This document shows, piece after piece, positions 25,356 to 35,152 of a stretch of DNA of 64,000 nt. Origin of the DNA: Dendronalium phyllosphericum CENA369 (GTDB taxonomy: Bacteria > Cyanobacteriota > Cyanobacteriia > Cyanobacteriales > Nostocaceae); assembly GCF_016056275.1 (NCBI RefSeq), contig NZ_JAECZA010000004.1:58572-122571 (forward strand), read 5' to 3'. Position numbers and translations under genes: made by a program. A model generated the notes under the pieces. The model had not been told where the DNA came from. It made no database searches and worked only from the letters and a program-made list of their open reading frames with translations. How positions within the stretch are numbered: position 1 is the stretch's first letter; each line of letters opens with the position of its first letter.

Positions 25356-28151
25356 TTAATGCTGCAAATTTAACTTTGGAAATTTGATTTTAAATATCAT
25401 TCCCTGTCTACTTTCTACAGTAATAGAACCTTCTAATTGTTCTGTTACCAAGTCATAAACTAATGAAAGACCTAAAGAATCTGTATTATCCCAATCTAAA
25501 TCATGTGGTAAACCAATACCATTGTCTTGGATTGTCATTTCAATACTGTTACCGATATTGTGTAAAGCAATAATAATTTTGCCTGATTGCTGCTGGGGAA
25601 AAGCGTGCTTGAGAGCATTAGAAATTAATTCATTGACAACTAGTCCGCAGGCAATAGCTTGATCGACATTTAAGCTGACTGAATCTATATAAGTTTCTAA
25701 ACTAATTTCTCCACCTCCGATTTGATAAGAAATTAGCAAACTAGTAGCCAGATTTTCAATATACTCAGCAATGTCCAGTTGTCCAATATTAGGTGAAGTA
25801 TATAAATTCTTGTGAATTAGAGATATAGAATCGATTCGATTTTGGCTGTCTCGGAAAACTTTAATTATTTCTGGATCTTTAAGCGTTTGAGACTGGAGTT
25901 GCAAAAGACTAGAGACAATCTGCAAGTTATTTTTAACTCGATGATGAATTTCTTTTAATAAAACTTCTTTTTCAGCTAAGGCATTTCTTAAGTTAATTTC
26001 AGCTTTCTGGCGCTCGGCAAGTTCGTTTTGAGCTTGCTGAAATATACTGGATTGTTGAATAGCGATCGCAATTTGTACTGTCAGTCCATCGAGTAAATCT
26101 AATTGATTTTCTTCCCACTTACGGAACCCGCAGCATTGGTGTGCTACCAATAGCCCCCAAAGGGAACCAGATTTTTCCCCACCGACTTCTAACAGAATAG
26201 GTACGACTAAATTGGCTTTAACCTCAAACTGTTCTAATAATTGCAGATGACAATCACTGAGTCCGACCTGATAAATGTTAGCAACTGCTCGTTTGCGTCC
26301 CTGATAGTATTCGACTCCGCCACCTGTCTGAAAACAAGTATCTTCAATCTTTTGACCTAAAGAAACTGTCCAGCCAGGCTCTACTGATTCAGCCACAACT
26401 GTACCGCTCATATCTGAGGCAAACTGATAAACTACAACTCGATCTACTTCAAGTAAATCTCGCACTTCTTTAACTATGGCATTGAGAATGTTTTGGAGAT
26501 TCAGAGATTGACGAATGCGTTGAGTAACAGTTCGCATCAGTTGCTCTCGTTCAGCCTGAGCTTTGAGAGCTAGTTCGCTTTGCTTGCGTTCTGTGATATC
26601 CTGACCGATACCGATGATTTGACCGTTGGGAAGGCTAACATTTGTCCAAGAGGTGTCTAGCATTCTACCATCACGTATCTGAGTTCTAAAATCAGCCCAA
26701 CTGCGTTTTGCAGACTGAATAAAATTAATCACATCCTGACGATATTCAGGATCGGGATATAACACAGAAAGTAGATCGCGATTATGAAAATCTTTCATTT
26801 GCCAACCAAGAACATCTTCCCATTCTTGGTTTACCCACTGGAGTTGACCTTCAGTATTAATAAGTGCAATCATTAAGGGAATACGAGCAAAAATGCTTTG
26901 CAGAAATTCATTTTGTTCTTGAAGTTTGACTTCGGCATTTTTACGCTCAGTGATGTCAGATAATACAGCTAATATTGCCCATTCTCCATTGAAAGTTAAA
27001 TACTGAAGTGAAGCGATCGCCCAGAAGGAAGTTCCATCTGTCCTCTTGAGTAAAAGTTCGTAATTTTGCAGCAAGCCTTGGTGGGTAAGAGCTTCTAAAA
27101 GTACTTGAAAATCTTGTGGGTCGTGGTACAAATTTGAAACTAAACAATTAACAAAATCATCTGGAGCAAAACGAAATGTTTGAATAAACTCTATATTCGC
27201 ATATAAAATTAATCCATCAGATACGCGAGAAATAACTAACGGTACAGGAATTGTTTCAGTAACTGCTCGAAATCTCGCTTCACTTTCTTGAAGTTTTCTT
27301 TTGATTTGTTTGTGTTCTGTAATATCTTTAATATCGACCAGCCGTGCTTTACATCCGGCATAGTCTATAGCCTGTGTAAAAAGTTCGACATCAATAAGCT
27401 GTCCATTTTTACGAAGGTGTTGCCATCTTCCTGAGAAATTAAATTCAGTTTGATTTTTTGCTAAATATTCCAACAGTATTGGTACATCTTTTAAGGGGCA
27501 AATGTCAGAAATTCGCATTTGCAAAAATTCTTCTCGTGAGTAGCCATATTGAGTAATAGCAGCTTTATTTACTTCTAGAAATTGCCAATTTTGTTGGTGA
27601 TAAATCAACATTGGATGAGGATAATTCTGGAAAAGAAAACTTATATTTGTCTGCTTTTCCTCAATTTGGTTTTGCCGATGTAACTCTAAAAGCCCGATAA
27701 TTTGTCTTGCTAATTTTTGTAAGATTGCTTGCTTTTTTAATTCCAGATTTCGAGGAACAAAATCAATTACAGAAAGACTACCTAATGCAAAACCACTTGC
27801 GGTTAGCAAAGGAACTCCCGCGTAGAAGCGAAAAAAAGGTGCTGATATTGCAAGAGGGTGTTCAGCAAACCGTTCGTCCTGTAGAGTGTCTGAGACGATC
27901 GATATTTCTCTTTGCAGTATAGTGTAACTACTAAAAGAATTTTTGCGAGGCACTTCTAATATAGTTAATCCCACTTTAGATTTGAACCATTCTCGTTCAG
28001 CATCTACGAAGCTAATAAGAGCAATTGGTGTTTCACAAATCTCTGCTGCTAGCTGAGTCAGTTCATCAAAAATGTCTTCAGGTGGTGTATCTATAATTTG
28101 ATATTGATAAAGTAATTTTAGCCGTTGGTTTTCATTTTCCGATAAGAGCAT
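25356..28151 (-). CDS. Multi-sensor histidine kinase (GAF-PAS-PAS-PAS-GAF-HisKA_2)
   Basis: The 931-residue soluble kinase has an N-terminal GAF-like domain (residues 25-165), three PAS domains (about 180-285, 295-410 and 420-530; the third with WVNQEWEDVLGW), and a GAF domain (about 545-715). The last has LEVDRVVVYQF, then SDCHLQLLEQFEVKANLVVPIL and LLVAHQC-CGFRKWE, as in phytochrome-like GAF domains; the usual bilin-binding Cys-His pair is replaced by SDCHLQLL, where a cysteine precedes the histidine. HisKA_2 (EIHHRVKNNLQIVSSLLQLQ) and a HATPase domain end the protein. First gene of a two-gene signalling operon. Confidence 0.92.
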   Translation of the reverse strand: MLLSENENQRLKLLYQYQIIDTPPEDIFDELTQLAAEICETPIALISFVDAEREWFKSKVGLTILEVPRKNSFSSYTILQREISIVSDTLQDERFAEHPLAISAPFFRFYAGVPLLTASGFALGSLSVIDFVPRNLELKKQAILQKLARQIIGLLELHRQNQIEEKQTNISFLFQNYPHPMLIYHQQNWQFLEVNKAAITQYGYSREEFLQMRISDICPLKDVPILLEYLAKNQTEFNFSGRWQHLRKNGQLIDVELFTQAIDYAGCKARLVDIKDITEHKQIKRKLQESEARFRAVTETIPVPLVISRVSDGLILYANIEFIQTFRFAPDDFVNCLVSNLYHDPQDFQVLLEALTHQGLLQNYELLLKRTDGTSFWAIASLQYLTFNGEWAILAVLSDITERKNAEVKLQEQNEFLQSIFARIPLMIALINTEGQLQWVNQEWEDVLGWQMKDFHNRDLLSVLYPDPEYRQDVINFIQSAKRSWADFRTQIRDGRMLDTSWTNVSLPNGQIIGIGQDITERKQSELALKAQAEREQLMRTVTQRIRQSLNLQNILNAIVKEVRDLLEVDRVVVYQFASDMSGTVVAESVEPGWTVSLGQKIEDTCFQTGGGVEYYQGRKRAVANIYQVGLSDCHLQLLEQFEVKANLVVPILLEVGGEKSGSLWGLLVAHQCCGFRKWEENQLDLLDGLTVQIAIAIQQSSIFQQAQNELAERQKAEINLRNALAEKEVLLKEIHHRVKNNLQIVSSLLQLQSQTLKDPEIIKVFRDSQNRIDSISLIHKNLYTSPNIGQLDIAEYIENLATSLLISYQIGGGEISLETYIDSVSLNVDQAIACGLVVNELISNALKHAFPQQQSGKIIIALHNIGNSIEMTIQDNGIGLPHDLDWDNTDSLGLSLVYDLVTEQLEGSITVESRQGMIFKIKFPKLNLQH

Positions 28152-28587
28152 TGCTACATAATATAGCGATTCTTCGATCGCAAAAATTTTGCTGATGAGA
28201 ATGATATTTGAGGTCGAGCGTAGACGATTGTTTAAAAAAACTAATAATCCCCTATCAGCACTTTTAGCAGACTATGGTTAGCTTTTGCAATATACCAAAG
28301 AGCTTTTGTTATAAAATTTACATATACAGCAGTTTGCAACTAAATGTTGGTTTGCTTTTGCCGTGCTATGATAGGCCAAAATGTCTGCCGCTTCAACGCA
28401 GATATACCCAAATATATTTACAGTGTAGATTTGCTATCAGAGATTTAGAGTTGAAATCAACAAACGAGCCAATTAGTAAGCGTTTACTTCTCCTCTATAC
28501 CCAGCCCTGGCAGCGAGTTTACCTTTTTTTCATGATATTTGATACAGACATATAGACAAAAGAATCTCTGTATCTGTTTGGTTTATT
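28152..28587. other. Intergenic region, 436 bp
   Basis: The gap lies upstream of the kinase operon and downstream of the SagB-like gene. An open frame at 28274-28555 on the plus strand has no ribosome-binding site or recognisable family and is not called. No RNA gene or clear terminator was seen. Confidence 0.5.
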
Positions 28588-30120
28588 TCATCTTGGTCGC
28601 CCTAAAGTTGTGATATATAGAACAGCTTCATCAATAGGAATGCCTAAAACTTCATTTACTCGATCGTCAAAGAAGCCGCCTATACCGCTAACACCTAAAT
28701 TCAAACGAACAGCGGCTAAATTCAGCCTTTGTCCCAAATGCCCAGCATCCATGTGTAAGTAACGATAAACGCGATCGCCATATTGGGAAATAGCTGATTT
28801 CAGGTCGGCTGTATGAAAAAGCACTGCTGCTGCATCCCGCCCTAAATCCTGTCCCAAGCAGAGAAAGTGTAACTCTCGGCGGAAATTTTTGAAGCGAATT
28901 TGTCTCAATTCTTGGGCTTTAGGTGCGTAATAATAACAACCTGTCTCTAATCCTTTGACTCCGCAAACTGCAATAAATGTTTCTATGAGATTTAAATCAA
29001 AGTAATCTGGAGAATTATCTAAATTTTGGTCGATATAATTTTGCGGTTGATAGGTGAAGTCAAGTAAAGCTTTGAGTTCATCGAAGGTGAGATCGTCACC
29101 GCTGTAGGCACGGGTAGAACGTCGCTTGTGCAGAGTCATTTCCAAGTCTGAAAGTTCTTCTCCCCAGAAAATCGGTGTCGTAGATGTGGGAATTTTCAAA
29201 CAAAAAGAAAAATTATATTTATCTTCTAAGGACTTTTCTTGTTTGATAGTTGGTAAATTGAGTTTGCCAACTATACCTTTGGGGAGTTGGGTATGCTGAT
29301 GAAAATATGTCAGCAATTCGCCATCTGGAATGTCTGGGTAACTAGTTTCGGTGGCAGAGGGTAAAGCCGTACATCCTGTGGGCAAATTTTGTTTGATATC
29401 TAATAAGTCTGCCAGAGCTAAGACAGCGATCGCTCCTTCTTGTTGTGGATCGATATAAAGCAAATCGTTTACTGCTTCATCCACAAAACCGCCAATCAAA
29501 TGCGGGCGATAGTCAGTAATCGCACCTGCTAGCTCGATATTACCTAAGAGGTGTCCTGTATCTAAAAAAACCCGGCGGTAAGCTCGATCTTCATACCGCC
29601 ACGCCGAACGATAGAAAACCGCAGTCACGATAATTGCTAATTGAGTACTTTCGAGAGAGGAATGCCAAAAACAAGCTTCTTGCAAAGCCTGCCAAACATC
29701 GCTTTCCCAATAATGCATCAGTGAATGAGTCCGACACTGGTAGTTATACAATCCAGGTGGCAATAATCGCGTTCCACGGGAGACTACATAGACTTCAGCA
29801 GGATATAATCCCCCAGCACTAGGGGCAGCTCGTAAATACACCGTACTACCCATAGAAGGCATTCTCGCCGTCAGTCCGTAGCTGCGAAACAGTAACCTTG
29901 ATAATCTTTGCCACCATTGAGCATCTGGATCGTTAACTAATACCTGTGGTATTTCTTGAATATAGGGTTTGAGATCGACAGATGAGCCAATTTTGTACTC
30001 TTTAAACGGCACTGGCTGTTTAGCCCAGTCTAACCCTTGATGTTTGGCAGCAAGGGTTTCAGGGTCATATTTAGTACGTTCGTGGTAGTGCTGGGCAATC
30101 GATTGGTGTATTTCTGGCAT
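28588..30120 (-). CDS. SagB/ThcOx-type nitroreductase with two tandem domains
   Basis: The 510-residue protein has two nitroreductase-like halves. The first (about residues 60-270) shows RLLFRSYGLTARMP, YLRAAPSAGGLYPAEVYVV and FLDTGHLLGNIELAG; the second (about 315-505) shows RRSTRAYSGDDLTFDELKALLDF, RYLHMDAGHLGQRLNLAA and SGIGGFFDDRVNEVLGIP. The FMN-dependent SagB/ThcOx family includes azoline oxidases of peptide natural-product pathways, but in cyanobacteria solitary copies are common and uncharacterised. No YcaO, E1-like partner or obvious precursor peptide is nearby, so a RiPP role is not supported. ATG 30120. Confidence 0.88.
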   Translation of the reverse strand: MPEIHQSIAQHYHERTKYDPETLAAKHQGLDWAKQPVPFKEYKIGSSVDLKPYIQEIPQVLVNDPDAQWWQRLSRLLFRSYGLTARMPSMGSTVYLRAAPSAGGLYPAEVYVVSRGTRLLPPGLYNYQCRTHSLMHYWESDVWQALQEACFWHSSLESTQLAIIVTAVFYRSAWRYEDRAYRRVFLDTGHLLGNIELAGAITDYRPHLIGGFVDEAVNDLLYIDPQQEGAIAVLALADLLDIKQNLPTGCTALPSATETSYPDIPDGELLTYFHQHTQLPKGIVGKLNLPTIKQEKSLEDKYNFSFCLKIPTSTTPIFWGEELSDLEMTLHKRRSTRAYSGDDLTFDELKALLDFTYQPQNYIDQNLDNSPDYFDLNLIETFIAVCGVKGLETGCYYYAPKAQELRQIRFKNFRRELHFLCLGQDLGRDAAAVLFHTADLKSAISQYGDRVYRYLHMDAGHLGQRLNLAAVRLNLGVSGIGGFFDDRVNEVLGIPIDEAVLYITTLGRPR

Positions 30121-30324
30121 AGTACTTACAATATACCTTCAGGGCGTTCTTTTCTCGATCTTGGCATTCATCCAGCTGATTATTCGCGTTAATTCGTACA
30201 ATCTTCAGACTTACAACGTAGTACTGAGAAATTCCCAATGGATACTTGAGTATGGCTTAGTTTAGAGATGCTAACAGGAAAATATCGGTTAAAGGGAAAC
30301 GATTTCGGAAATTAAGTTTGTTAG

Positions 30325-31245
30325 TCATTCAGAATCAGTTGATTCTGGTGTTTGTAGCAAACGTAAACGTGGTGATTGGGTTCGCCGCCAACGGCTAAAG
30401 CTATAAATACCAGCAGCCAAAATTAACAAATAAGGGCTGTAAACTATTAACCAAATACCCAGTTTCAGTAAACCAACAGTAAATGCACCAAACGAGTTAG
30501 TGGAGTTGTTCCAAGTTTCCTGAATTTGCGAACCTACTGCACGTTGAGGACTGCTGCTAGATACTGCTGCTTCTAAGTTTAGTGCGATCGCAGAGTATGC
30601 AACTTGATTTTGTAAGTTTTTCAGTTGGGCATCAATTTGTTCTATGGATTGCCGGACATTACTCAGTTCTTGAGCAACACTTAACACATCTCTAACAGAC
30701 CCCGCTCGATCCATAATTTTTTGCAAATTAGCTTCTGTTTTCCGGAGGTTAGTTAATCTAGCTTGAAAATCCACCAAGCGATCGCCTACATCTTCCGCAG
30801 CAATATTGCGATTTTCTACAGTTCCTAATTTAGCTAATTCTTCTAAGGTAGATTCTAGTGAGTTCTGCGGCACTCTTAGCTCTATAGAAGCAGTGTGACG
30901 CGAACTATTACGTGTGGGTTGTTGTTCTTGTAACCCAATCAAGTCTCCTTGTTGCTTGTTGATAATTTGCGATACAGAATCAATACTTTTATCCACAGAG
31001 TTCACAATCACAGTCATTGATGCCTTTTTGATCAATTGCGGACGCGGACGAGATACTGGTGCTGCTTGTGTCTTTTGAGAGACATCGCTAGCAGTTTCAG
31101 CAATCGGTGCTGCGCGATCGGCTGAACTTGGTAATGCCTGATTTGATGGCGAATGAACAGAAGCACAACTACTAAAAATTGCTCCTCCCAGCAATGCACT
31201 CACAAACAAAGCAGATTTACGTATTAATGGAGTTGAGATGTACAT
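30325..31245 (-). CDS. DUF4349 lipoprotein
   Basis: The 306-residue product has a lipoprotein signal (LFVSALLGGAIFSSCAS, lipid-modified cysteine near residue 27). A low-complexity linker precedes the DUF4349 domain: KKASMTVIVNSVDKSIDSVSQIINKQQGDLIGLQEQ, RVPQNSLESTLEELAKLGTVENRNIAAEDVGDRLVDFQARLTNL. A coiled coil follows (SVAQELSNVRQSIEQIDAQLKNLQNQVAYSAI), and a C-terminal membrane helix (LLKLGIWLIVYSPYLLILAAGIYSF) with a basic tail. The family is of unknown function; the structure suggests an envelope protein anchored at both ends. ATG 31245. Confidence 0.9.
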   Translation of the reverse strand: MYISTPLIRKSALFVSALLGGAIFSSCASVHSPSNQALPSSADRAAPIAETASDVSQKTQAAPVSRPRPQLIKKASMTVIVNSVDKSIDSVSQIINKQQGDLIGLQEQQPTRNSSRHTASIELRVPQNSLESTLEELAKLGTVENRNIAAEDVGDRLVDFQARLTNLRKTEANLQKIMDRAGSVRDVLSVAQELSNVRQSIEQIDAQLKNLQNQVAYSAIALNLEAAVSSSSPQRAVGSQIQETWNNSTNSFGAFTVGLLKLGIWLIVYSPYLLILAAGIYSFSRWRRTQSPRLRLLQTPESTDSE

Positions 31246-31335
31246 AATCTACCCCTAGGTGGATGAAGTTAATCTCAGTATCTCCGAAGAAAAACACAAA
31301 CCTGGGATTGTTGCGATTTATGTAACAAGCACGCG

Positions 31336-31412
31336 CCCTTCGGGTGACGCTCCTGCGTCGCTAACGTCACTTTGCCAGACGCTCGAAGACTCGCTAACGC
31401 TGCGCTAACGAC
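31336..31412. repeat. Dispersed G+C-rich repeat module
   Basis: It shares CCCTTCGGGTGACGCTC and CTCGCTAACGCTGCGCTAACG with 4109-4152 and parts of 44969-45020, against an A+T-rich background. Confidence 0.75.
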
Positions 31413-31558
31413 GCAAAGCGCCAAGACGGCAAGTGACTCACCAAAACTGCGATCCCCTTACTGCAACGCACTGTTTCCCCTATCTCCTTTACTACCTATC
31501 CTCCTATCCTCTTCCTAACTCCTAACTCAGCACAATTTTCCATACAGAGATAAAGTAA

Positions 31559-31586
31559 AACCCCAGAACTGGGAATTTCTGGGGTT
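31559..31586 (+). terminator. Terminator-like hairpin, orphan
   Basis: AACCCCAGAA and TTCTGGGGTT form a 10-bp stem with an eight-base loop (31569-31576), followed by GTTAAC. It faces plus-strand transcription, yet no plus-strand gene ends here, so an unannotated transcript or bidirectional use is possible. Confidence 0.55.
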
Positions 31587-31958
31587 GTTAACCTGACCAC
31601 CCTTACATTTGTAATTGAAAAATCTATGAAATTGTTGATAAATGGTGAAGTTACAAAGACCTAAATAGCTAATTTGTGTCTAAAAATACTTACTATATAA
31701 CTGATATTGCTATTGAATGATAGTAGCAATAAATGTTATTATTACTAGCCCAATCTCATTTCTATTTATGTAGTGAAATAATTTCGGATTTTATCCAAGT
31801 GTAATCAGCTTTGAAATGTGGAAAATAAAAGATAAAATTCTCTAATTTATGTCTAAGTATCTATTTTATTAACCTTGAATTATCACTGATTAAGATGAAA
31901 AATAAAAATATCATGTATAACATGATTGTAGACGATTAAAGTGACAGAAAGCCTCATT

Positions 31959-31980
31959 AATGTCCGCGATCGCGGACATT
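31959..31980. promoter_or_regulatory. 22-bp perfect palindrome with HIP1 core
   Basis: AATGTCCG-CGATCG-CGGACATT is a perfect 22-bp palindrome followed by TTTTA. It extends the CGATCG core by eight symmetric bases on each side. It could be a terminator-like hairpin or a dimeric protein site; no regulator is identified. Confidence 0.45.
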
Positions 31981-32262
31981 TTTATAGGTAATTTCTTACA
32001 AATAAAATTTAGTAAACCTTCCCGACTATGGAAATTGAACCAATTTCTAGTCTTTTGAGAAAAAGTTTGTTATTGAGCTAATTACAATTTCCAAAATATC
32101 CAATTTCTCAAAGGCCTAAGCGACAGCGTAAGCACCACAATAGCTGGGAACAAGACGTATGTTATTACATCCTTTAAGAACCCCTGAAAGCAAACACAAA
32201 GCCTAACTCAACCCTAACCTGCGGTAATCTGTGTAGAGCACTTCTATACGTTGTGCATTTTT

Positions 32263-32583
32263 CTATGTACCCAAAGAAGGGCTATCCTGACTATTTTTTG
32301 GCATAGTCAAAGCAACTGCGGCGGCAAAGGCAATTTCTGCTGCTATTTGATAAGCAAGTTTAATATTAGATGCAGCTTCTTTAGTATGAGAAAGGGAAGA
32401 TTTTCGGGGGCGTGCCTCTTGTTTGACATCGCCAGCGCTAATAGCTCGCTGCAAAATAATGAAGGCATCTAGGTCGTCTGAGTCATAACTTTTTTGAAGT
32501 AGCACTTGTATTCGGTTTTGATCTGCAACACTCAAAAAACCGGTGCTTAAAGCTTGTTGGACAATTTCTTGAATTAAAAGCAT
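32263..32583 (-). CDS. Conserved hypothetical protein, 106 aa
   Basis: The product begins LLIQEIVQQALSTGFLSVADQNRIQVLLQKSYDSDDLDAFIILQRAISAGDVKQEAR, a pattern I know from small uncharacterised cyanobacterial proteins, followed by a variable tail with a short alanine-rich helix (AAEIAFAAAVAL). ATG 32583 is used; an in-frame upstream codon at 32595 adds four residues. There is no signal peptide or known motif. It is isolated between two long non-coding stretches, and its function is unknown. Confidence 0.68.
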   Translation of the reverse strand: MLLIQEIVQQALSTGFLSVADQNRIQVLLQKSYDSDDLDAFIILQRAISAGDVKQEARPRKSSLSHTKEAASNIKLAYQIAAEIAFAAAVALTMPKNSQDSPSLGT

Positions 32584-34141
32584 AATTTGAACCAAGTGTG
32601 TGAGTTAATAGTAATACTTCCGTTTGGAAGTTTGGTCTTTCGTATATAGTGTTGTAGACCTAAAGTGTATCTAGATTGTCTTCAAAATGTATAATGACTG
32701 ATACCTAGTACGCATCACCCATTTGGATCGCCCGATCGGGTGATTTACAAGTTTTGGAAGATATGTAATGGGAAAGAAGACTCTTTTACTTTTTTAGTTA
32801 TTCCAGATGTCAAAAGTACCGCAGATATGACTTTGAGTGTGATGGAGTTTTAGAATTGATTAAGCAAAATTAATTATATGTACTGAAGGGAAGAGTAATT
32901 ATTTTTTTGTTGTAATCTTAATATTTTATTTATTATTGGGAAAGCTTCAATACTGCTTTTTTCTTTATTTGTGTTTAATAAATTTTGTCCAAGTACATTA
33001 AAAGGACGACAGTTTTCAATTGTCTATAATATGTTCTCCTTGGGAAGGTTAATAAGCAAACGAGTAATGCTATTTTAGGTTTGTCGCAATTATTGGACTA
33101 ATTTGTATAACAAGATACGGTTAATTAAAAAGAAAACTATTAAAAAAGCGATCGCTTGCATAAATATTTATGTTATTTATCCAACACTAACTCTTTTCAT
33201 TTGGTATAAAAATGTTTATTAAAGATTTTATCCAAGTCATTATGAATTAGTAGCTAGAAGTAAATTTACTTCTTAAGAGCGAGCCACTAAAAATAAAATG
33301 TGTTAATCTTGATAGGCAATCATGATTATAAACTTTTCATTAAACTGTAATTATGATTTTGTCGATCTGTTAATTCATCGGTGTGCAACATGATTAGAGC
33401 AGCATACTCTAGAAATTCGTTGCAAGAAAGTCGTCATCGCAGTCGGGGAAGTGCTTATTTGTTTGCACCGATGGTGAACTTTAATGTGATGGCTGAAGTT
33501 GGGGATACTCCACCCTAACATTAGATTTGCTTGGGTAAGCATATTAATATAAGTTCAATAATTACATTTTCATACGTGGGCAGAATAATTTGTCATGTTC
33601 GATATAGCCCAATACAAATGTAGTTGTATTGAATAAATCTTGTTAAATTGGGTTGTGCAAAAATAAAAACATCTTGACAGGAAGCAGTTTGAAAGCCAAT
33701 AACTGTATTAACAGTTAATTGTCTAGCTATTCAAATATGCTATAAAAACTACAATTACTCTGTCAAAAGTACCCAATTTTACAATTTAATAGTCTGAAAT
33801 AAAACGCTGCAACTCACTGACTAGTCGCTGGGAAATTCAGTCTGGCAGAACAGCAACATTTTGGCTTGCTTTGATATAGACATACTGCCATAGGATTTTG
33901 ATCGTTTCTTCAGGCATATCAGATGCAGATGCAGTTCGAGATTTGCTGATATATTCAAATCCAGACTTTTGTTTTCCCAAGCAATAGGGAAATCGCCTAA
34001 AAAGTTGGGGAAATTTGTGTATCACTACAAATCAAATTCATAAATAAAGAATCAGAATAACTGCGACTACCAGAAGACAGGATACAACCCAAACAAACAT
34101 TTAATACTGTAACCAAGAATTTAGTTGAGAGATATTTAGCC
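32584..34141. other. Non-coding region, 1558 bp
   Basis: This is the longest gap in the window. It is A+T-rich. It holds imperfect ATCACCC/GGGTGAT inverted repeats near 32714-32752, a small ORF with protein-like composition at 33390-33518 and a weak minus-strand frame at 33837-34025 whose 3' half looks more protein-like. No RNA gene was recognised. A decayed gene or an unannotated ncRNA is possible. Confidence 0.5.
33390..33518 (+). CDS. Possible 42-codon small ORF (tentative)
   Basis: ATG 33390 opens a 42-codon frame with basic N-terminal half (IRAAYSRN, RHRSRGSAY) and a hydrophobic/acidic end (FAPMVNFNVMAEVGDTPP). The composition is more protein-like than neighbouring A+T-rich frames. There is no good Shine-Dalgarno sequence and I recognise no family. 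It may be a gene remnant or a small peptide. Confidence 0.3.
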   Translation: MIRAAYSRNSLQESRHRSRGSAYLFAPMVNFNVMAEVGDTPP

Positions 34142-34837
34142 ATGAATAACGTGCAATTTTCTTCAAAATGGCAGCGTTTGCAAGAATTATTCGTAACCAC
34201 TTGTTTAGGAGATATTCCCACGATCGCTTTCGGGCCAAAGTTACGAAATCTGATATATAGTAGGATTTTTGCTCGGATGGGTAGCGAAGTTTATATTCAA
34301 AATGGTGTGGAATTTATTGGGACTAACTGTATAGCAATTGGTAAAGGTGTATATATTTTTAAAGGTGTGCGTATCGATGCTAAAGGACACGAAAATAACA
34401 TAATATATCTCGAAGATCGAGTAGCGATCGAACGCAATGTGAATATTGGCTGCTTAGAAGATACGTGTATACATATTGGAGAAGAAACCTTCATCGGCCC
34501 TGATGTCTCTATTGCAGGCCCTGGACATATCAAAATTGGTAAGCACTGTATGATAGCAGCCCATTCAGGGATATACGCCAATCATCACAATTTTGCAGAT
34601 CCAAAAAAGCTAATCAAACATCAAGAAGTTATTCGTCAGGGAATTGTGATTGAAGATGACTGTTGGTTAGGACATGGGGTAACAGTATTAGATGGTGTCA
34701 CTATTGGTAAGGGTAGTGTGATTGGTGCAGGAGCAGTTGTCAATAAAAATATTCCTGCCTTCTCTGTTGCTGTAGGTATCCCTGCGCGGGTAATCAAAAG
34801 CCGAATAGCCAAAGATTTGGTAGCATCTTCTGACTGA
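34142..34837 (+). CDS. Hexapeptide-repeat acyltransferase (LbH fold)
   Basis: The 231-residue protein is mostly a left-handed beta helix: repeats such as IGTNCIAIGKGVYI, DRVAIERNVNIG, IHIGEETFIGPDVSI and IVIEDDCWLGHGVTVLDGVTIGKGSVIGAGAVVNKNIP. The C-terminal AVGIPARVIKSR is typical of sugar O-acetyltransferases of the NodL/WbbJ/LacA type. It should use acetyl-CoA to acetylate a sugar or glycan, and the H in ANHHNF is a candidate catalytic base. ATG 34142. No other glycan gene is adjacent, so the acceptor is unknown. Confidence 0.9.
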   Translation: MNNVQFSSKWQRLQELFVTTCLGDIPTIAFGPKLRNLIYSRIFARMGSEVYIQNGVEFIGTNCIAIGKGVYIFKGVRIDAKGHENNIIYLEDRVAIERNVNIGCLEDTCIHIGEETFIGPDVSIAGPGHIKIGKHCMIAAHSGIYANHHNFADPKKLIKHQEVIRQGIVIEDDCWLGHGVTVLDGVTIGKGSVIGAGAVVNKNIPAFSVAVGIPARVIKSRIAKDLVASSD

Positions 34838-35152
34838 TAATGAGTGCTTGAGTTAGAAATCAAGAAGAGGATAGGGGCATAGGGAGCAGAGGAGATAGGG
34901 GGAAAAAGAGTATGGGAAATAAGAGCGGTTCATGTATAGTCATCTTTCACTCCCCATCCCCTCTGTCCCTTTACTTCTTTCTCGCTGGAACTGGAAACTT
35001 ACGCTGTTGGTAAACGTCTCAAGAGTAACGGTTCTGTACTACTACCAGTGTCATCTGAAAAAGGGACGAGATTTGGGTAAGATAAAGGAGCTATCTTTTC
35101 TGCGTGGCAGATACTGAGAGAGCCTTTTCTCAAAACCCTTGGAGCTATTTCT
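34838..35152. other. Intergenic region upstream of psbI, 315 bp
   Basis: It carries a G/A-rich degenerate repeat tract (34860-34930) and the psbI promoter and leader. A 61-codon open frame at 34932-35117 has no recognisable similarity and is not called. Confidence 0.5.

Larger units (their letters stand above)
31246..32262. other. Non-coding region, 1017 bp
   Basis: It contains the G+C-rich dispersed repeat module at 31336-31412, CTCCTATCCTC-type short repeats near 31490-31520, a strong terminator-like hairpin (31559-31586), and a 22-bp perfect palindrome (31959-31980). The remainder is A+T-rich with no ORF that I can support. Confidence 0.6.

Noticed and set aside
28274..28555. 93-codon open frame on the plus strand between the kinase operon and the SagB-like gene
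   Set aside because: No ribosome-binding site, no recognisable motif, and composition typical of an A+T-rich gap.
33837..34025. 62-codon minus-strand frame in the 1.5-kb gap
   Set aside because: The 3' half looks protein-like, but there is no start signal or family match; it may be a remnant, so it is mentioned only with the gap.
34932..35117. 61-codon plus-strand frame upstream of psbI
   Set aside because: No similarity, no ribosome-binding site, and it overlaps the likely psbI promoter region.
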